Source: Pegea sp. RAD2-039 (taxonomy: Eukaryota > Chordata > Thaliacea > Salpida > Salpidae). From it: 64,000 bases of DNA. The stretch lies in NCBI GenBank assembly GCA_034620365.1, contig JAQGEQ010000270.1, positions 496,001-560,000 of the forward strand. The letters are read 5' to 3'. The position numbers were made by a program, and so were the translations under genes. A model generated the notes under the pieces. It had not been told where the DNA came from, searched no databases, and saw only the letters and a program-made list of their open reading frames with translations. Positions 35,938-50,800 of the stretch are shown in pieces (positions within the stretch are counted from its first letter, which is position 1; each line of letters opens with the position of its first letter).

Positions 35938-38900
35938 GCTCGAATAGCTGAGTTAGAGCAATCAGAAGCGGTGTTAAGATGCCAACTGATCAACATTGAA
36001 GACCAGTTGATCAAAACAAAGCAAGATCTGAATTTCAGCAGAGAGCAGAATGATAATTTGGCTGAACAATGCGAAAAATTAAAGAACTGCTTAGGTTTGA
36101 TAATATTCTGATTTATATACTACATAATACTCTTTTATTATGTGATGTAAGTACAAATTAACGTAACACCTTCAATCCCAGATGTGATTGAAGCAAACAA
36201 ATTCCAAGTTTGTATAAATATTGACACAATTAGAGTTTTTATTAAACAGATATACTTCTACGAAAATTTTAAGAAATATAATGATAATTACTATTTATGA
36301 TTAAAAGAGTAATGTTTAAAAATTGACTTGAAAGCTTTTTTCAATTGACATTTCTGAATCGCTGGCCTGGTTAGCTTTGTCTAATTTATAGTAAAGATTA
36401 CTCTTCAATTGAAAAATGTCGGTAATGAATGAAGCTTGTTGAGATATTGTTGTATGTAATCTTTGACTTGAATCTATACGTATAAAAAAAGTGTTTTTAC
36501 AGACATCCTTTCTCTATTTTGTTTAATAGAGTCGACTACCTAAAGATTACTGTTGTATTTGCTACATTATTATTGACTAATACAGTTTCTAATCTATTTA
36601 TGATTTAAACTTTTCTTTACTTATTATAAAAATATATTTGAACCATAAAAATTAAGTCAGTTTGAGAAAATTTTGTTTAAACCACAATTTATTAAGAAAT
36701 TATATCTTAAAAGTTGGTTTTTATAAATCTAAAAAATATAAACTGAACAAAATTTATAAATGTTATATTTATTCAAATATTATTTGATTTCAATAAATTC
36801 AATTAATTGTTCTTTAGATTTATTGGACGCAGAGAAACTGCTTCTAGATGATCTAAAACTAGAAAATAAAAAGTTGAGAGAAAAATTAGGACAATCTGAA
36901 GCAGAATCGTTTTCAGTAGTGGAAAAATTAGCAAAGTTGACACAAACAAATGCTGATTTACAACATCAGGTCATTTTTCATATAGTTACTTGCGACAAGT
37001 TTCTGTAAAGTTTATTTAGAAGCTATTTTTTAAAAATAAACCGGAACTGTTTTGAACCAACAATTGCTGAAGTTATTTCCTTTTATGAAAATGTTAATGG
37101 TGACTATCATCTAAACAAACTTTTCCAAATATATTTTATTCACAAAGTTTCTACTATATTGTGTTTAAAACTCAATAAAATAACTTTTAAATTTATCTAA
37201 AAATCAACTGCAGAAAGCAAACCTCAATTAATTAAACCAATAAAAAAGCTCTGATCAACACGCTTATTTTTCAACTGTTTTATTTCGATAAAAAACATTT
37301 TAATACTATAGGTTTATTTTCTAATATTTTTTAAAATTTAGAATGATAAAATGCAAACACTCAATCAAAAATACAAAGAAGAAAGTGAACGTATGCAAAA
37401 TATTTTAGATGAAAATCAACGTCTACAACAAGAATGCTATTCTGTTGGCGAAAGGTGTGTTTGTAGATCATATAGATTTGATAAAGTTTGAAAAATTTCT
37501 GCAAATTATTTTCAATGATTATTGAAACAGTTTTATATAAGTATATCACGTTCTATTATTTATTAAAAAAGCTAATAAGCTTGAACTTAACTAAAGAAAT
37601 CTGATATGTTAAGTACTTCATTATATTGAGTGCAACTTTTGTTGAAACAACACCCTATCTTAAATATTATTGTTAGTTCATATTCTTTGTAGAATTTGTA
37701 GAATAAAAGATTTTCCATTTTGTGCCCTTTTCATCAAATCATTTCAATTATCATCATAACAAATAAGAAGGATCTAGAGTAACTTAACTTCTTATAAAGT
37801 ACTCGTTGAAAAAGACTATTTTTAAGACAGCTAAATATTTATACTAAAATTGATTTATTGTTTTATTTTGCATTTCACGAGCTAGATAATAAAACAATTT
37901 TCCTAAAATTTTCATGATTAGTTTACTGATCAAATATAAAAATTAGCTTTTAAAACAACTAATAGATTGAAAAAATAAGAAAGTAAGAAAAAATAAGTGT
38001 TCGAAAATGTTTGAAAAATAAACTTAATGAAAATGTTGATATATAAATTAGATTTGTAATTTTAAAAGATTCATTTGTAAGCTTTTATCATCTTTCAGGC
38101 GTGACTTTCTGCTTTGTTACAGCTTTATTTCAAATCATGACCTCAGTGACAATCACTTAAAAGTTTTTTTTATTTAGTTGTCTAGCGCTAGAAGATGTTA
38201 AAGAAAGTTTAGCTGAACGATGTTCTCAATTAGAGCTTGAAATAAATTCTGAAACTTGTAAATCTAACGGATTACTCGAGGAGCTAAATCTTGAGATCAG
38301 GTATTAGCAAATATGGATTAAAAAACATTTTTATTCATTATCAATTTCAAAGTAGATTTTTTTATTAAATCTTATGAAAAATATTTTTAAGGTCTTTGAA
38401 TCAAGAGAAGTCAGCTCTTGAAGAGAAAACAGAAGAATTACGACAAGAAAGAGAACTACATGCTACTATGCAAGAAAAACTTATTGAGCAAGTTGAAGAG
38501 CTGCAGGTAGATAATTATTTATGAATAATAATATTTTGGTTACTTGATTTACCTTTTTCTCATTCAGTTGTTAGCTTACATTTGCTGAAAAGAACATTTT
38601 TATTTATCTATTTTTATAATTTTTTTTATAATTTTGAATAAAGAGATTTTTTTGATCTCAGCTTTAAAAATACTTTTTAAGTTGTTAGAAAGATTTAAAA
38701 AAATACTTTGTTATTTTTGAAGAACAAAATCGAGATATTAAAGAATGAGTTAGCTCAACAAAAAGTAAAAAATGATTCAATTGATATGATGAAAGCAAAT
38801 TTAAACGCTATTCTACAAGAGAAAGAAAATTTGGAAGAAACTTCAATAGTACAAAAAAAGAAGATCTACGAACTACAAAATGAAATAGTAAGTCTATACT

Positions 38901-41863
38901 GTAATCTGTTTATTACTTTTTTCTCGAAATACTTATATTAAGAAAGCTACATTAAAATTCAGCATAATAATATGTTTAACAAGCAAGTATTAATGCTGAA
39001 ATTAAGGCTGACAAGAAATACAACTGACAAGAATTAGTTGATAAATTTATTATTGAAGAGTCACTTTTCTAAAAATTTTGAAGATTAAACTAATAACCTT
39101 CTGCCATTGAGAATTAACTTCAGTGAAAAATAGTTCTAGTTGGGTTGATAACGTTTGTGAGCCACAAGCATTTTCGGTTTATTCTTTTTGGCAAAAAATT
39201 TCAAATTAATATAAAAAAATATTACAAACATATTGTAACCAAAACTTTATTTGAAGGATAAAATTAAAGAGTCTTATGAGGAAAGCAATTTGACGTTAAT
39301 GCAAGAAACCAACAAATTGTCACAAAAGTATCGAGAGTCGTTAGAAGAAAATGAAAAGTTAAACTTTCTTCTCAAAGTTAAAGAAGTTGACATTAAACTG
39401 AATAAGAATTTGCGCAAGCAAGTGGACACCCTTTTGACTCGAAATCAGAAAAATTTCTCTTCTTCTAAATTCAGTGATGTCAACGAAGAAAGCTCCGGTG
39501 ACATTGAGATGTCTTTGGATAAGGCAATGGAAGAAATTTTTCCCGCATCAAACATTATTCAATTTAAGCAAAATCTTTTGAAAGATGAAGATGACTTTAC
39601 AAATCTGAAACTGACAGCAAATGAAAATCTTAAACTTTTCAAGTCATTCAGTACTGCTTGTGAAAATGTAAATTTCTACAAACAGGCTGCTAATACTTCT
39701 GCGATGAAAGTTGCTGAGCTTGATGAACAATTACAACAAATGAGGTGAGATTTTAGTTCATAAATCTTTAAAACTATTTGTAATTTTATTATCGAATTGT
39801 ACTAAAAGATTTGGTAAAATAAAAAAGATAATAAATGATTTGTTTAAAATTTAGAAGGATAAGCCAAGGCGAAGTTTCAACTTCAAATAATCAATTAGAG
39901 AAGAAAGTTAAAGATTTGGAAAAAAAGTTAAAAGAAGCGAATGATTCTTTAGATGGAAGTGCAACTCAAATACAGAAATTTGTAAATCAGATAATGAGTT
40001 TGCAAGATGAAGAAAATCTGCTAAAAAACCAACTACACGCTGCAAGAAATGAATCCAAATTGCAACTAGAAACAATTCAAGTTCTTGAAAATAAAATGAA
40101 AGAAATGGAATTAAATCATATGAATAGTTTAAATCTATGCAAGCAAGAAAATGAAGAAAATATAAACTTCAAGTTAAAGAATGAATTACAAGTTGCTGAA
40201 AAAAGAGAAAAAGATTTAATCTCTAAATTGAATAATCTTGAAGAAAAACTGAAAGTAAATGAAAGCCATACAAAGAAAAATAAAAACAATTTCTTAATAT
40301 CACAAGCTAATGGGACTCAAGAGTTAAAAGATTTGAAGCGAGAACTAGATGATGAGCGAGAAACGTTAAAAGAAACTAAACTTCTGTTTGCTGAGATGCA
40401 GGAAAAACAGATTGCTGAAACTAAAGCCATAAGAACAGAATTAGAACAAAAATATCAGAAAGAACTCGAGCATCTTCAAAATACTCTTTCTCAAAAGCAG
40501 ATCATTCACTTAGAAAATAAGGAAGAAGGTGAAAATAGACAAAAGAAGCCATTTGACAACAGCTTAAAAACAAAAGATGCAACTGATAAGTGTATGACAA
40601 GCTCTCAATGTTTTGACAACAAAACACAATATGAAGGTCTTCATAAAATGGAATGCTTTGAAGATATGATAGATGGTGGTGACGCACAAAGGTGGGGTAT
40701 CTGGAAGACTGCTTGCTTATATCAATATTGTTAGAGAATAAAAGCACGAATTAGCTCACTAAATTACTTCTGATTGAATTTCATTCTAGTAATGAAATCT
40801 TTTATACAATTACTCTGAAAATACAATATAAAATAAAATAACTCATTATTTAATTATACAATCTTGATCTAATCTTGGTCTTAAACTGAAGTTTAGTTTA
40901 ATAAAATGTCATTTGCAGATGATGTAGCAATACTAGTAGTAGAAGCATCAAACAAAATTAAATGACATTTTAAACTCCTAAATGAAATATTTAGTTTCTG
41001 GAAAAATAAAAAAAATTATTTTTTTACAGCGAAACAGTTTTATCGGCGTTGCACCTGAAGTTAGTTCAAATCCATAAAAATATCAGCAACTTTACGAGAG
41101 AATATCTAAACAAAATATCCATATCAAGGTAAGTCATTAAACAAATTCTAAATCAACCTGGCTCTGAAGAGTCTGAAATTTTCATTTACAATTTCTCAAT
41201 TGATAACCGTTCATCTTGATGGTTCTTAGGAAGAAGATTTGGACAATAGAAGATGCGAGAGAAAAAAATTTAAATGATCTCATTAGAAGATTTCAATCAC
41301 TAGAAGCAAAATCTTTACAAAAACATCCTCGAACACTTCAAGATCAAATTACAGATCTATTGAAAAGCACTGAAGAAATTTGTGAAGTCATAACTGAAGC
41401 TAGCGATCTGATCTTCAAAGATCTAGATCAAAAAATATCGGATGAAAAAGATAAAGAGGATAAGAAGCTTCAAAAGATCATTGCAGACTCAAGAGCATCA
41501 ATCGCTGTTCGAAATGAAGATGGCGCTGTTCACTTTTTCCCCCAGCATATTAGTGATGAACTGTTGCAGTCGTCCAAGCTACGTCACAAACACATGATCG
41601 ACGAATTGACCAATTACATCGCTGCTACGCGATGCACAGAAAGTTCCGCCTCAGTGCACACGGATTTAGCGAGCGTGGAATCGATTAGACCCAGCGTCAC
41701 CGAATCAAATATCAATTTACTTGACAGTGGCTATGATATGTCACGTGACGCATATGTGGTTCCAGATGAGAATGAAGACCCGATGGTGTTGTTGCTACGC
41801 GCTGAGAACGCGCGAATTCTACAAATGCTTGATGAGTGTGACAGTAGAAAGACTTCGATTCAG
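35938..41863 (+). other. Large gene, exons 1-10 (coiled coil)
   Basis: Exons: 35938-36094, 36818-36969, 37342-37454, 38178-38300, 38392-38506, 38723-38887, 39257-39744, 39855-40691, 41030-41128, 41230-41863. Phases close at every join. The encoded protein is Leu/Glu/Lys/Gln heptad repeat (for example ARIAELEQSEAVLRCQ, LKLENKKLREKLGQSEAE). Exon 10 differs: higher GC and less repetitive, with VRNEDGAVHFFPQHISDELL and SIRPSVTESNINLLDSGYDM, so it may hold a folded or regulatory element. An open extension past its donor runs to a stop at 42001 (see findings). Confidence 0.85.
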
Positions 41864-44800
41864 GTACGGCGTCGGATCAGGCGAGTGAAAAAGCGCTTGA
41901 TGCGTGTGGAAGAGTTCGTTGATTGCTTTATCGAGATGCGAAGCGCGCTTTGTGACGCATGTACTCAAATCGAAGCTGGCAAGCGATCTGCAGAGCGATA
42001 AATGTTCACTTTGATTTTATTGCATGAATCAGCACTTAATTCTAGCTGTTCACTTGCTTGTAGCTGTTTGATTTGTCAGCACAGCGTTGAGTTGTCATGA
42101 CGACGATGATGACGTCGACTTGCTAACTGCTGCTTGCAGTTTACTGTTGATGCTGAGATGCAAGCCAATTGCAGTGAAACTGAATCAAATTTAGACGCTC
42201 AGAAGATTGAAAAAGGAAGCAGGAATAACTTCCAGGTGAGGTTTGATGGTGTTCAAGAAAGTCGGGGTTAATTTTACAATCATCTGATTCCTAAACAAAA
42301 TCCTTTGTAGGAGATTCTTAAGGAACGAAATTACAAAATTGGAGAGCTACTTGAAACAAAAAAAGAGCTTGAAAGTGAATTAAATAATTGTGATTTGAAG
42401 GTGAAAACTACAGATGAAATCATTGGACTTTATTTTGATAAGATTTCTTTTTCATTTAGATAAGAGAGATGGAGATAGAAGATCTAGATAAAGTTCGGAA
42501 GTTGAAAGCGTCCGAAGTTGCTTTCTGCACTTTACAGGATCATGTGAGGGTATTAGAAATGGAAAATAAATCAGTTAATAAAATACTAAAAGAGCAACAA
42601 AAAGAAAATAAAAAGTTGAAAGAACATTTAGAAGAAATCGAACTTGAGTTGAAGGAATTAAAGAAAAGTGAACAAAATCTTCAAGCATCTTTTGATAAAG
42701 TTTTCAATGAATGCAATATACTCATAAAATTCTCTGATAAAAGTAAATCAGAGAAAAAATGTCTTCAAGAAGTAATAAATCATCTGGAAGACTCCATAAG
42801 ATCTCAAAACAAGCAACTTCAGATATTTGAAGATGAGTTCAAAGTTTTGCAAACCAAATTAGATAAATCTGAAGATACAAACAAAAATCTGAAAATTTCT
42901 TCTGGTTCTAAAGATGATTCTAAAAGAGTTGATCAAATTGACATGGAGAATAAAAAATTGGTTGAAATGATGAATAATGTCGCAACAGAAAATGAATCAT
43001 TAAAAAAGACTCTAAATTTGATGAAATTAGAAAACGATAACTTGTCAAACATTCAAGAAAAATTCAGTTCAAAAACAAACGAAGAAATTAAAAAGTTGAT
43101 GAGATTTGCTGAAAATAAGAAAAAAGATTTGAATGAAATAGAATCAAAGTATTGCCATGATACAGACATGTGAGTTGAAAAACGTATAAAAATGTTATCA
43201 TTTTAGTAGAAAGTCTCAAAAATATTTTAACATAATTGACTTTTTTAGCATTTGATTAAGACAACTTTTACTGAGTACAATGATTGTTTTTCAAAATACT
43301 TATTCATATACTAGATTTGAAAAAATGCTTGAAGAATGCAAAGAAAAGGAAAATAAAATCATTGCAGAAAATAATTGTTTAAAAAGTACAATTGAAAAAC
43401 AAAATATTAAGTGCAAAAGGTTAGAAAATGAAACTGTGAGTAAAAAATGTTGATATCTGAGACATTTAACTTAAAAATAACTGAATATTAGTCATATAAA
43501 AATTTTGTTGATGATAATGTTTGATTTATAACAAAAAATTACTTTCAGGTAGAAAACCAACTTCTAATAGAAAAACTGACGAAAGAAATGGAAAACTCAG
43601 CAAGTGAAAAGCTTTTAGAGAAAGATAATCAACTTTTAAACTACCAACAACAGATCGGACAATTAAAAATGGATTTGGAACAACTTGCAAATCAGTCGAA
43701 TACAAAAGCTAAAAGTAGGAAGTAATTATTAAACAAAATAAAAAAAGTTATTTAATCAACGTTAACAGTGAAACAAGAAGAGATTGATGCTTCGTTTCAA
43801 GAGCTAAAAAAGAAGAGTGAACAAATTTATAATTTAGAAAAGAAAACTAGAGATTTGGAAACAAGTACAGAAAACTTAGGTTCAATTATGTTTACCAAGT
43901 TTTTAAGTAACAAGTAAACAGTGTTTACTTTAACATAATTCAACCACCATCGATAATTTAAAGCAGTTGAAAAAATTTTCAATTGTCTGCAGAAGTTGAT
44001 TTACATAAAATGAAAACAGAGCTTCAACAAGCTTATGAAGAAATTGATCTGCAATTAGATAAAGTAAAAGAACTTCAAAACCATAAAATTGAAAACATAA
44101 AACGTTTGGAAAAAATACTAATCGAAAAAAGTGAATTGGAAGAAACAAACAAAACTTTAAAAAATGTTACATCAAGGTACAACTAAACTTGTGTATGTAG
44201 AAAAGTATATCATGATAACAATTTATTTAATTGAATTTTTCGTGAAAATTCTGCAATATAATTGCACTCTAATTTAGAATAGCAAACTCAATGGTTTACT
44301 TGTAATTTAGTATGGATGCTAAAATTCAAAGTCTTGAAAAGAGTGTAAAGATACATAGAGAAAAAGAGGATCAAACCAAAATAGATTTAAACGAAATTGA
44401 AAATATTAAACAAGCTGTTGAAACTATCGGAATCCAATTAAATCTACTTATCAACGATAATGAACTTAAAGTAAATTTAAAACGATTGTTCAAGATTATT
44501 TCTAGATAGTTCCTAATATTCAAAAAGTACCACTTTAAGATTAGTTGTTTACATAATTTTGAAAAATATTTCATTCTAATTTTTATAAAATATTTTATAA
44601 ATTATCATCTAACATTAGAAACTGTTCGAATAGCTATGTGCAGTTGAAGAAGACTTCAAAAAGCTGAAAGAATTTGAAATTAGGATTGAAAAATGCAAAG
44701 AAATAAAAAGAAATGAAAGTGATATAGTATTAGAAGAAGACAATGCAAAATTAGAAGAGCAAAATTTATTCAACGAACTAACAAACATTAACAAAAGTTT

Positions 44801-47800
44801 GTTTAAATATTCAACTATTCATCAGTTAATATTAGTTAATATTTCTATCAATAACATTTATTTTATAGAAAACCAAGAAAAGTTAAAAGAGTTACAGCAA
44901 GTACTTCATGAACAGAATAAACATACTACAGAGATTTGTCGGAATGTAGAATCATATGAAAGTGAATCAATTGCGATAAGAAGAGATATAAAAGTGTTAG
45001 GTAACCTTTCTTATAAATATTTTTATAACAATTTTCGTTATCAAAGTATACTTTTAGAAAATGATCAAAAGTACGACGTGTTTACCTCCATTCTTATTAA
45101 ATACTGCTTTAAATGATACTTTTTACACCGGTTGCTTTATTGTTATAGAAAGTTTGGTAATTGATGGTAAAGACGATTCTGAAATTAGCGAAGATGGAAA
45201 TATTGAATTAAGAAAAGCTCTGCAGAAATTAGAGCTACAGAAAGCAGAAGAAAGTGAAAAAGTGACGAATTTACAAAAACAACTGATTGAAAATAAGACA
45301 ATGCTTGAAAAAAACCAAAATATTACAAAAAAGTAAAATTTCAATATCAACAAAACCACACAAATTAAAAATTTGTGTTTCAAAGTCAATTTTGTAGCAA
45401 TTAAGTTCAAGCAATCGATTTTAAATATAGACTTTTGTTAACCTTTCTTTGATCTTCATGAAAAGAAGTCTTCTTTTAAATTTACTTCTTATTCTTTTAA
45501 TAGATTTAAAGAACCACTTTGCATTGCTTTAAACAAAAACTCTTCGGAAGATGTGGGTGATGGTATAGATGATTTAAATGATCTAATCAATAATTTCTAT
45601 CAAACATTTCTACCTCATGCAGAAGAAAAACTAGAGACGGTGACTTGATTGTTGATTTGCAGTTAAACTACCTTTCCTTCAAATGCGCAACAAATTGAAA
45701 CGCTAAAAGTGTAATTGTCGATTGTAGATTAAAACAACTTCTATATTCTAAGATTAATCATAATAATTAAGAAGATATTTAAATAAGATGATCTTTAAAA
45801 GAACAGTTTATAAATAAAAGTCTTTTATTAGTTTGAAACAAGATATTCAAAGCTAGCTGATTTTTAAAAGTTAAATCTTCTTATTATTCTTATTTTTATA
45901 CTGATAATAAACATCAGTATATGTTGAATTTTTATAAAATTTTGAATTAAGAAACCAACAACGATAAGAAACAAAATGCTTTCAAGTAGTACTCAAAAGA
46001 TGTCTTCAATTATATCCTCTGAAAAGATACTTTCTGAAGGTAAAAAACTAATTATAAAAAACACCAAGTTAAAGGAATTTGTTGTAAAAAAATATTTTTA
46101 ATATAAATTAGATATTAAAAAGAAACCAACACAATTTGATGTCAATTAAAATTATGAGAAATATATTTTTTAAACTGATTCGAATTCGATAAAACGATGA
46201 TAATTATATATATCAGCAATTCGTTTACTTAAGCTTGGAACTTTGATTATTGCAGAAGATTTTATCTCCAACTTAAGAAATCAATTAAAAGAAAAAACCG
46301 AAAAAGTTGATGAAATGGAATCAACAAATGCAGAATTAGAAAAAACTGTAAACTTATTAAAGTATACGATGGAGCAAGCCGATAAAATGATTTTTGATCG
46401 GGAAAAGGTCTTTGAAGAAGAGATTCTTGATATGAAAGAGGCGTTAAAAAGGTTTTTGATAATGAAAAAAATCTAAAGTGAAATTTGATATAAACAATTT
46501 GTTTGCTATTACAATTAAAACGTAGAAAAAAATGTCAATATGATACAGATCCAACGATTTCAATAATGAAGTTGGCTTACAAGAAGAAATAAGAGAATTA
46601 GAAGCTGTCAAAACTGATTTGAATCAAAAACTCGAAAAGTCTTTAAAAGATTTTGATGCAATAAAGAAAGAAAAAGAAATGGTAAGAAATCATGACTTGA
46701 AAATTTGATAATTATATCTTATGTCTATACAAAGGTAATAGTTTTTATTAAAATAAGTTTGAAACCATCATAAAAAGAAGATAGCACAAAAGTTGAAAAT
46801 ATTGACAAAGTAAAATTGAATGCTAATTTCTGCCGGTAAATGTCGCTGTTTACTAACTTTCAAATATATCGTTTACTCGAATAAAACTTTTGATAGTTGA
46901 TTTATTGATTGAGATTTTTATGAAAATATAAACCATGTAGGCATACTGAGAGCACTTTTAAAATAAATTACTAATTTATCTCATAATGTGCCTCTAAATT
47001 TACCCGTCGCAATCTATGGTAAAATCAAACTGATAACTTACAGACACTTAATAATTTAATAAATAAAATGAAGGTTTTTAACAAATATTTTCTGTAAAAT
47101 CTATTTCCATTTTGGGAACTATGAATGTAAAAAGATATTTTCTTAGTTTGCAAGAATTTAAGTTAATAGTTTATTCCTTTAACTATTTTTTGTATAAGAA
47201 GATGAATTTTGTATCTAAAAAACCGTAATCGAAAATAACTTGAAAGATGCGTAATTGTGGATTTCATCTAACAGCAGTTCTAAAGACAGTAAATCTTAAT
47301 TGGAAATTTTATAAGTTGGGTTATGTGGATAATTAACAAAAAAAAAAGCTTTTTAAAATGCAAACATTTTTTTGAATTAAAGTTTAGCTTAAGTTTGTTT
47401 ACAGAATTTAGTAAAATTAAATGTCTAGAACTCAGTAAGTGATTTCAGATGAATAATTTTTGTAGAAAACTCTCACAAAAATTTTTATACTTCAGTTTCA
47501 CCAACAAGCTAAAGAGTTAAGATACAAGTTAGATGAAGTTGAAGAAGACAATGAAGATCTTCAAAGGCGTATTTCATCTTCAATGCTGGAGCGAGCTAAG
47601 ATGCAAGGCTGTTATGACAAGCTGAAAGAAACTGTTGAATCTTTACAACAACGGATCGGGATTTTACTTGAAAGCAAAAATCAATCTAACCAGCAATTAG
47701 AAGCTCAAAAACATAAAATTGAAGAACTTGAAAGCGACAAGTTTCAACTAAAAGTCATTCTTGATGAAACGAATGTTTTAAAAGATGCACAAATGATTTC

Positions 47801-50800
47801 TAATCTTAATGTGATGAGGAGCTCTCCCAATAGCATTAATGAAAAGTGAGTTGTTTTCACGTTTTTTTTCAATACTGCAGCAGACGTTTTTTCGAACAAC
47901 TATGAGTTCATCGATACACATTTAATGCGTTTCTAGAGAAATAAAAATATTCAAAATTGAACGTATAAGAAATTGTTACCTTAAAACAATTTGGTTTAAT
48001 CAAATAAAAACAAACTCGTATGTTGTTTGTTTACTTAATTGAATGTCATCAAATGATTGAAATTGAAAAAAATATTTTTGTATATTTTTGTTGTGTTTTG
48101 ATAAAAATTTTTGAATATTATGTTCTCAAACTTGACAATAGGTTGTGAAATGAAAAAATGTTATTTTAAATATTGACATGTATACCTTTTATTAGGTTAA
48201 AAAGTTATCGTTTGGGATTTTACATATTTCTGACTAAATAAAATACTTAAGAAATTATCAAAAGATTGTATCAACTTTACTTACCTAATAATAAAATTTT
48301 TCAGTGAAAATTTATTACTTGATACAAAAGAAAAAAGAAACAACCTTGCTTTAATAGATGAGATACAAATAGAAGTCATCAATGATGATGTTAATGAACT
48401 TCCATATGGAGTAGACATGAATCAAGTTCCTATGAAAAAACAAAAAGTAAAATCTTTTAAAAGTCAATCTTCTCAGACATTAGAAGATACTATGCTGCAT
48501 GATTTAGTAAGTGAAAGAATTCTTTTCAACCGTTTAAGTTTCTTTTGGTATTCTATAATACTTGTCCTTTATTTCATAGGAGAAAATCTCATTACTGCAA
48601 AGAGGCAATACTGAAATGAATTTGAAATCATCAGTCTCATCTGAAACAAAAGGTGATGAGAAGATCAATTCAAACTCCTCTTTACAAGAGCAACATCTTT
48701 CTCATAAGGTGATCAACTTCAGTTTGAGTTATAAACTAAAAGCTAATGTTGTTTATCTCAACAGCTTAATGTAGAAATATGTTCATTTTTATTGTATCTT
48801 GAGAAATTGCTAATTTTATTTCTCAAATAATTTCAATAGGTTCATAACACATAAAAGTCAGAAATACAATCAAACGTAGATCTTGAAAAATATATAAAAT
48901 ATGTTATTCAAAAATTTTGTAAAAGAAAATATCTACAAAAATCTTTATAGTAAGTTTTATGATCAATACTATTGACATTTGCATGAAAGTTTTAGTACAA
49001 AAACACTAAGATGACATTTTCATTGTTTTCAAATTATGTAAAAACGTTTCAAGACTAGAACAGCAAACATAGATATTTGGCGATGAAGAGTTTCGTGCAA
49101 AAATATGGGAGTTTTATTTGCTTCTGCCGGCTTTGTTACCACTTATAATTCATATGATGAGTTTTTCAAGTAGGTTTTATGCCTACACACCGATGTGAAA
49201 GAAAAAAATAATCAAAAAAATGTTTAAATACTTTCTGATTTAGAAGTGAAGCTTTTATTTTGAAGCTGGCTTGTTTTTATTTTATTAGATCAGTTTTGTA
49301 GATATTTTGTTGAAAATAGTTATGGTTAAAAAACCAAAATAAATAAGTTAGAAAAAGAACCGAATCTTTAAATTGAAGTTATTTTCTTCAAAGTAAGCTT
49401 ACTTATTATACAGTTTTTTGTTTGTGAATATTTTTTATGTTAATCATTTGATCTTTGGAGCTTACTTGAGTTGTATGCAAATAGCATGATTAATAGAGAG
49501 TATGGAAAATCTCCTTCATTCCAATTTACTTCAAACTAATTATTCCAAAATTGAAGTTAAACCAAAATCAGAAATTTGTCATCAAGATAATGTAAGTAAC
49601 AAATTGTAATAAATTAAATTATTTTTACAGATAGGTTGGTTGCTTTATTATAGTCTAAATTGGATATAAAAAATCTGTATTGATTGAATTAAAAGAAATA
49701 ATATTCAGTTCAAATTTCAGTAAATTTTAATATTTACTTTTACCAATTAATTACAAGTTAAGAATTTAAAGTTTTAGTTTTGAACAAAGTTCATTTAATT
49801 ATTTGAAGCTTGTTGGCTGTTTACTTTTAGTAAATAATATTTATTTTCTTATTTCATATCACGCGTACATATGCGGAAAACTCAGTTAGTTTCTTCAGTT
49901 TAACATAAAAGTTTGAATTCATCAGTTTATTACAAAGTTTCCAAATTATTTTCAAGTTTTTTACTTGCTGAAAGCCTGAGTTACAATTTTTGAACGTTTT
50001 ATAGAAATTTGTTGAGATGTTTTCCATTTATTCTCAAATACTTTTATGAAATAACTTAACAAATTTTTAAGATTATTTAAACTGAGTAACGAAAGTATTT
50101 TGGTTGCAAAAACTTACAATTATTTTTAGGAATTTTATATCAGTGTATTCTATGCCTGTTTCTAATTGACAGAAAATTTTCGAATTTAAAACCTGCTCAA
50201 AGCTTGTTTAAATAAATTAAAAAAATCAATTATTCAATTTGTAGTGCTTTTGTTGTTAACGTTTATGCTCTTTTAAGAAATAGTTTAGTCAAGATTGTTA
50301 TTTTGTTAATGTAGCAGATATCGATTTTGAAATTTAATTTATTTAAGTTAAAAAAGTAAACTTTTGAATATTTCAATATTTTAAATCAATATTATATAAG
50401 CATTTGCATATTGCGTTTGCATTTCATAAGTAGTTATAAAGGAATATTTATAATTAAAATTTAGTAATTTTTATACTTATATAAGTTCATAAATAAACTT
50501 TTATTTTATTATTTTCAAGTTCTCAGAAGCATCAACTAAGGCTTCCTCCTCTACAAGTGTTACAGACACTCCAGAAGCAAGCTTATCACCAAGAGGAAAA
50601 CATCTTACCAACAAAATTTTGTAAGAGGCTTTTCTGTTTATTCATATTTAGGAGAAGGTTAAAACTTTCGAAAATAGGTTTGAAGATGCATTCGTGATTG
50701 CCGAAGATATTCGTCAACAGTTGTTAAATGCTGAAGTTGACAACAAGGAACTACAAGATCGGTTATCAAGTTTAAAGTCTGAATGTCAGTCTATGCTGGA

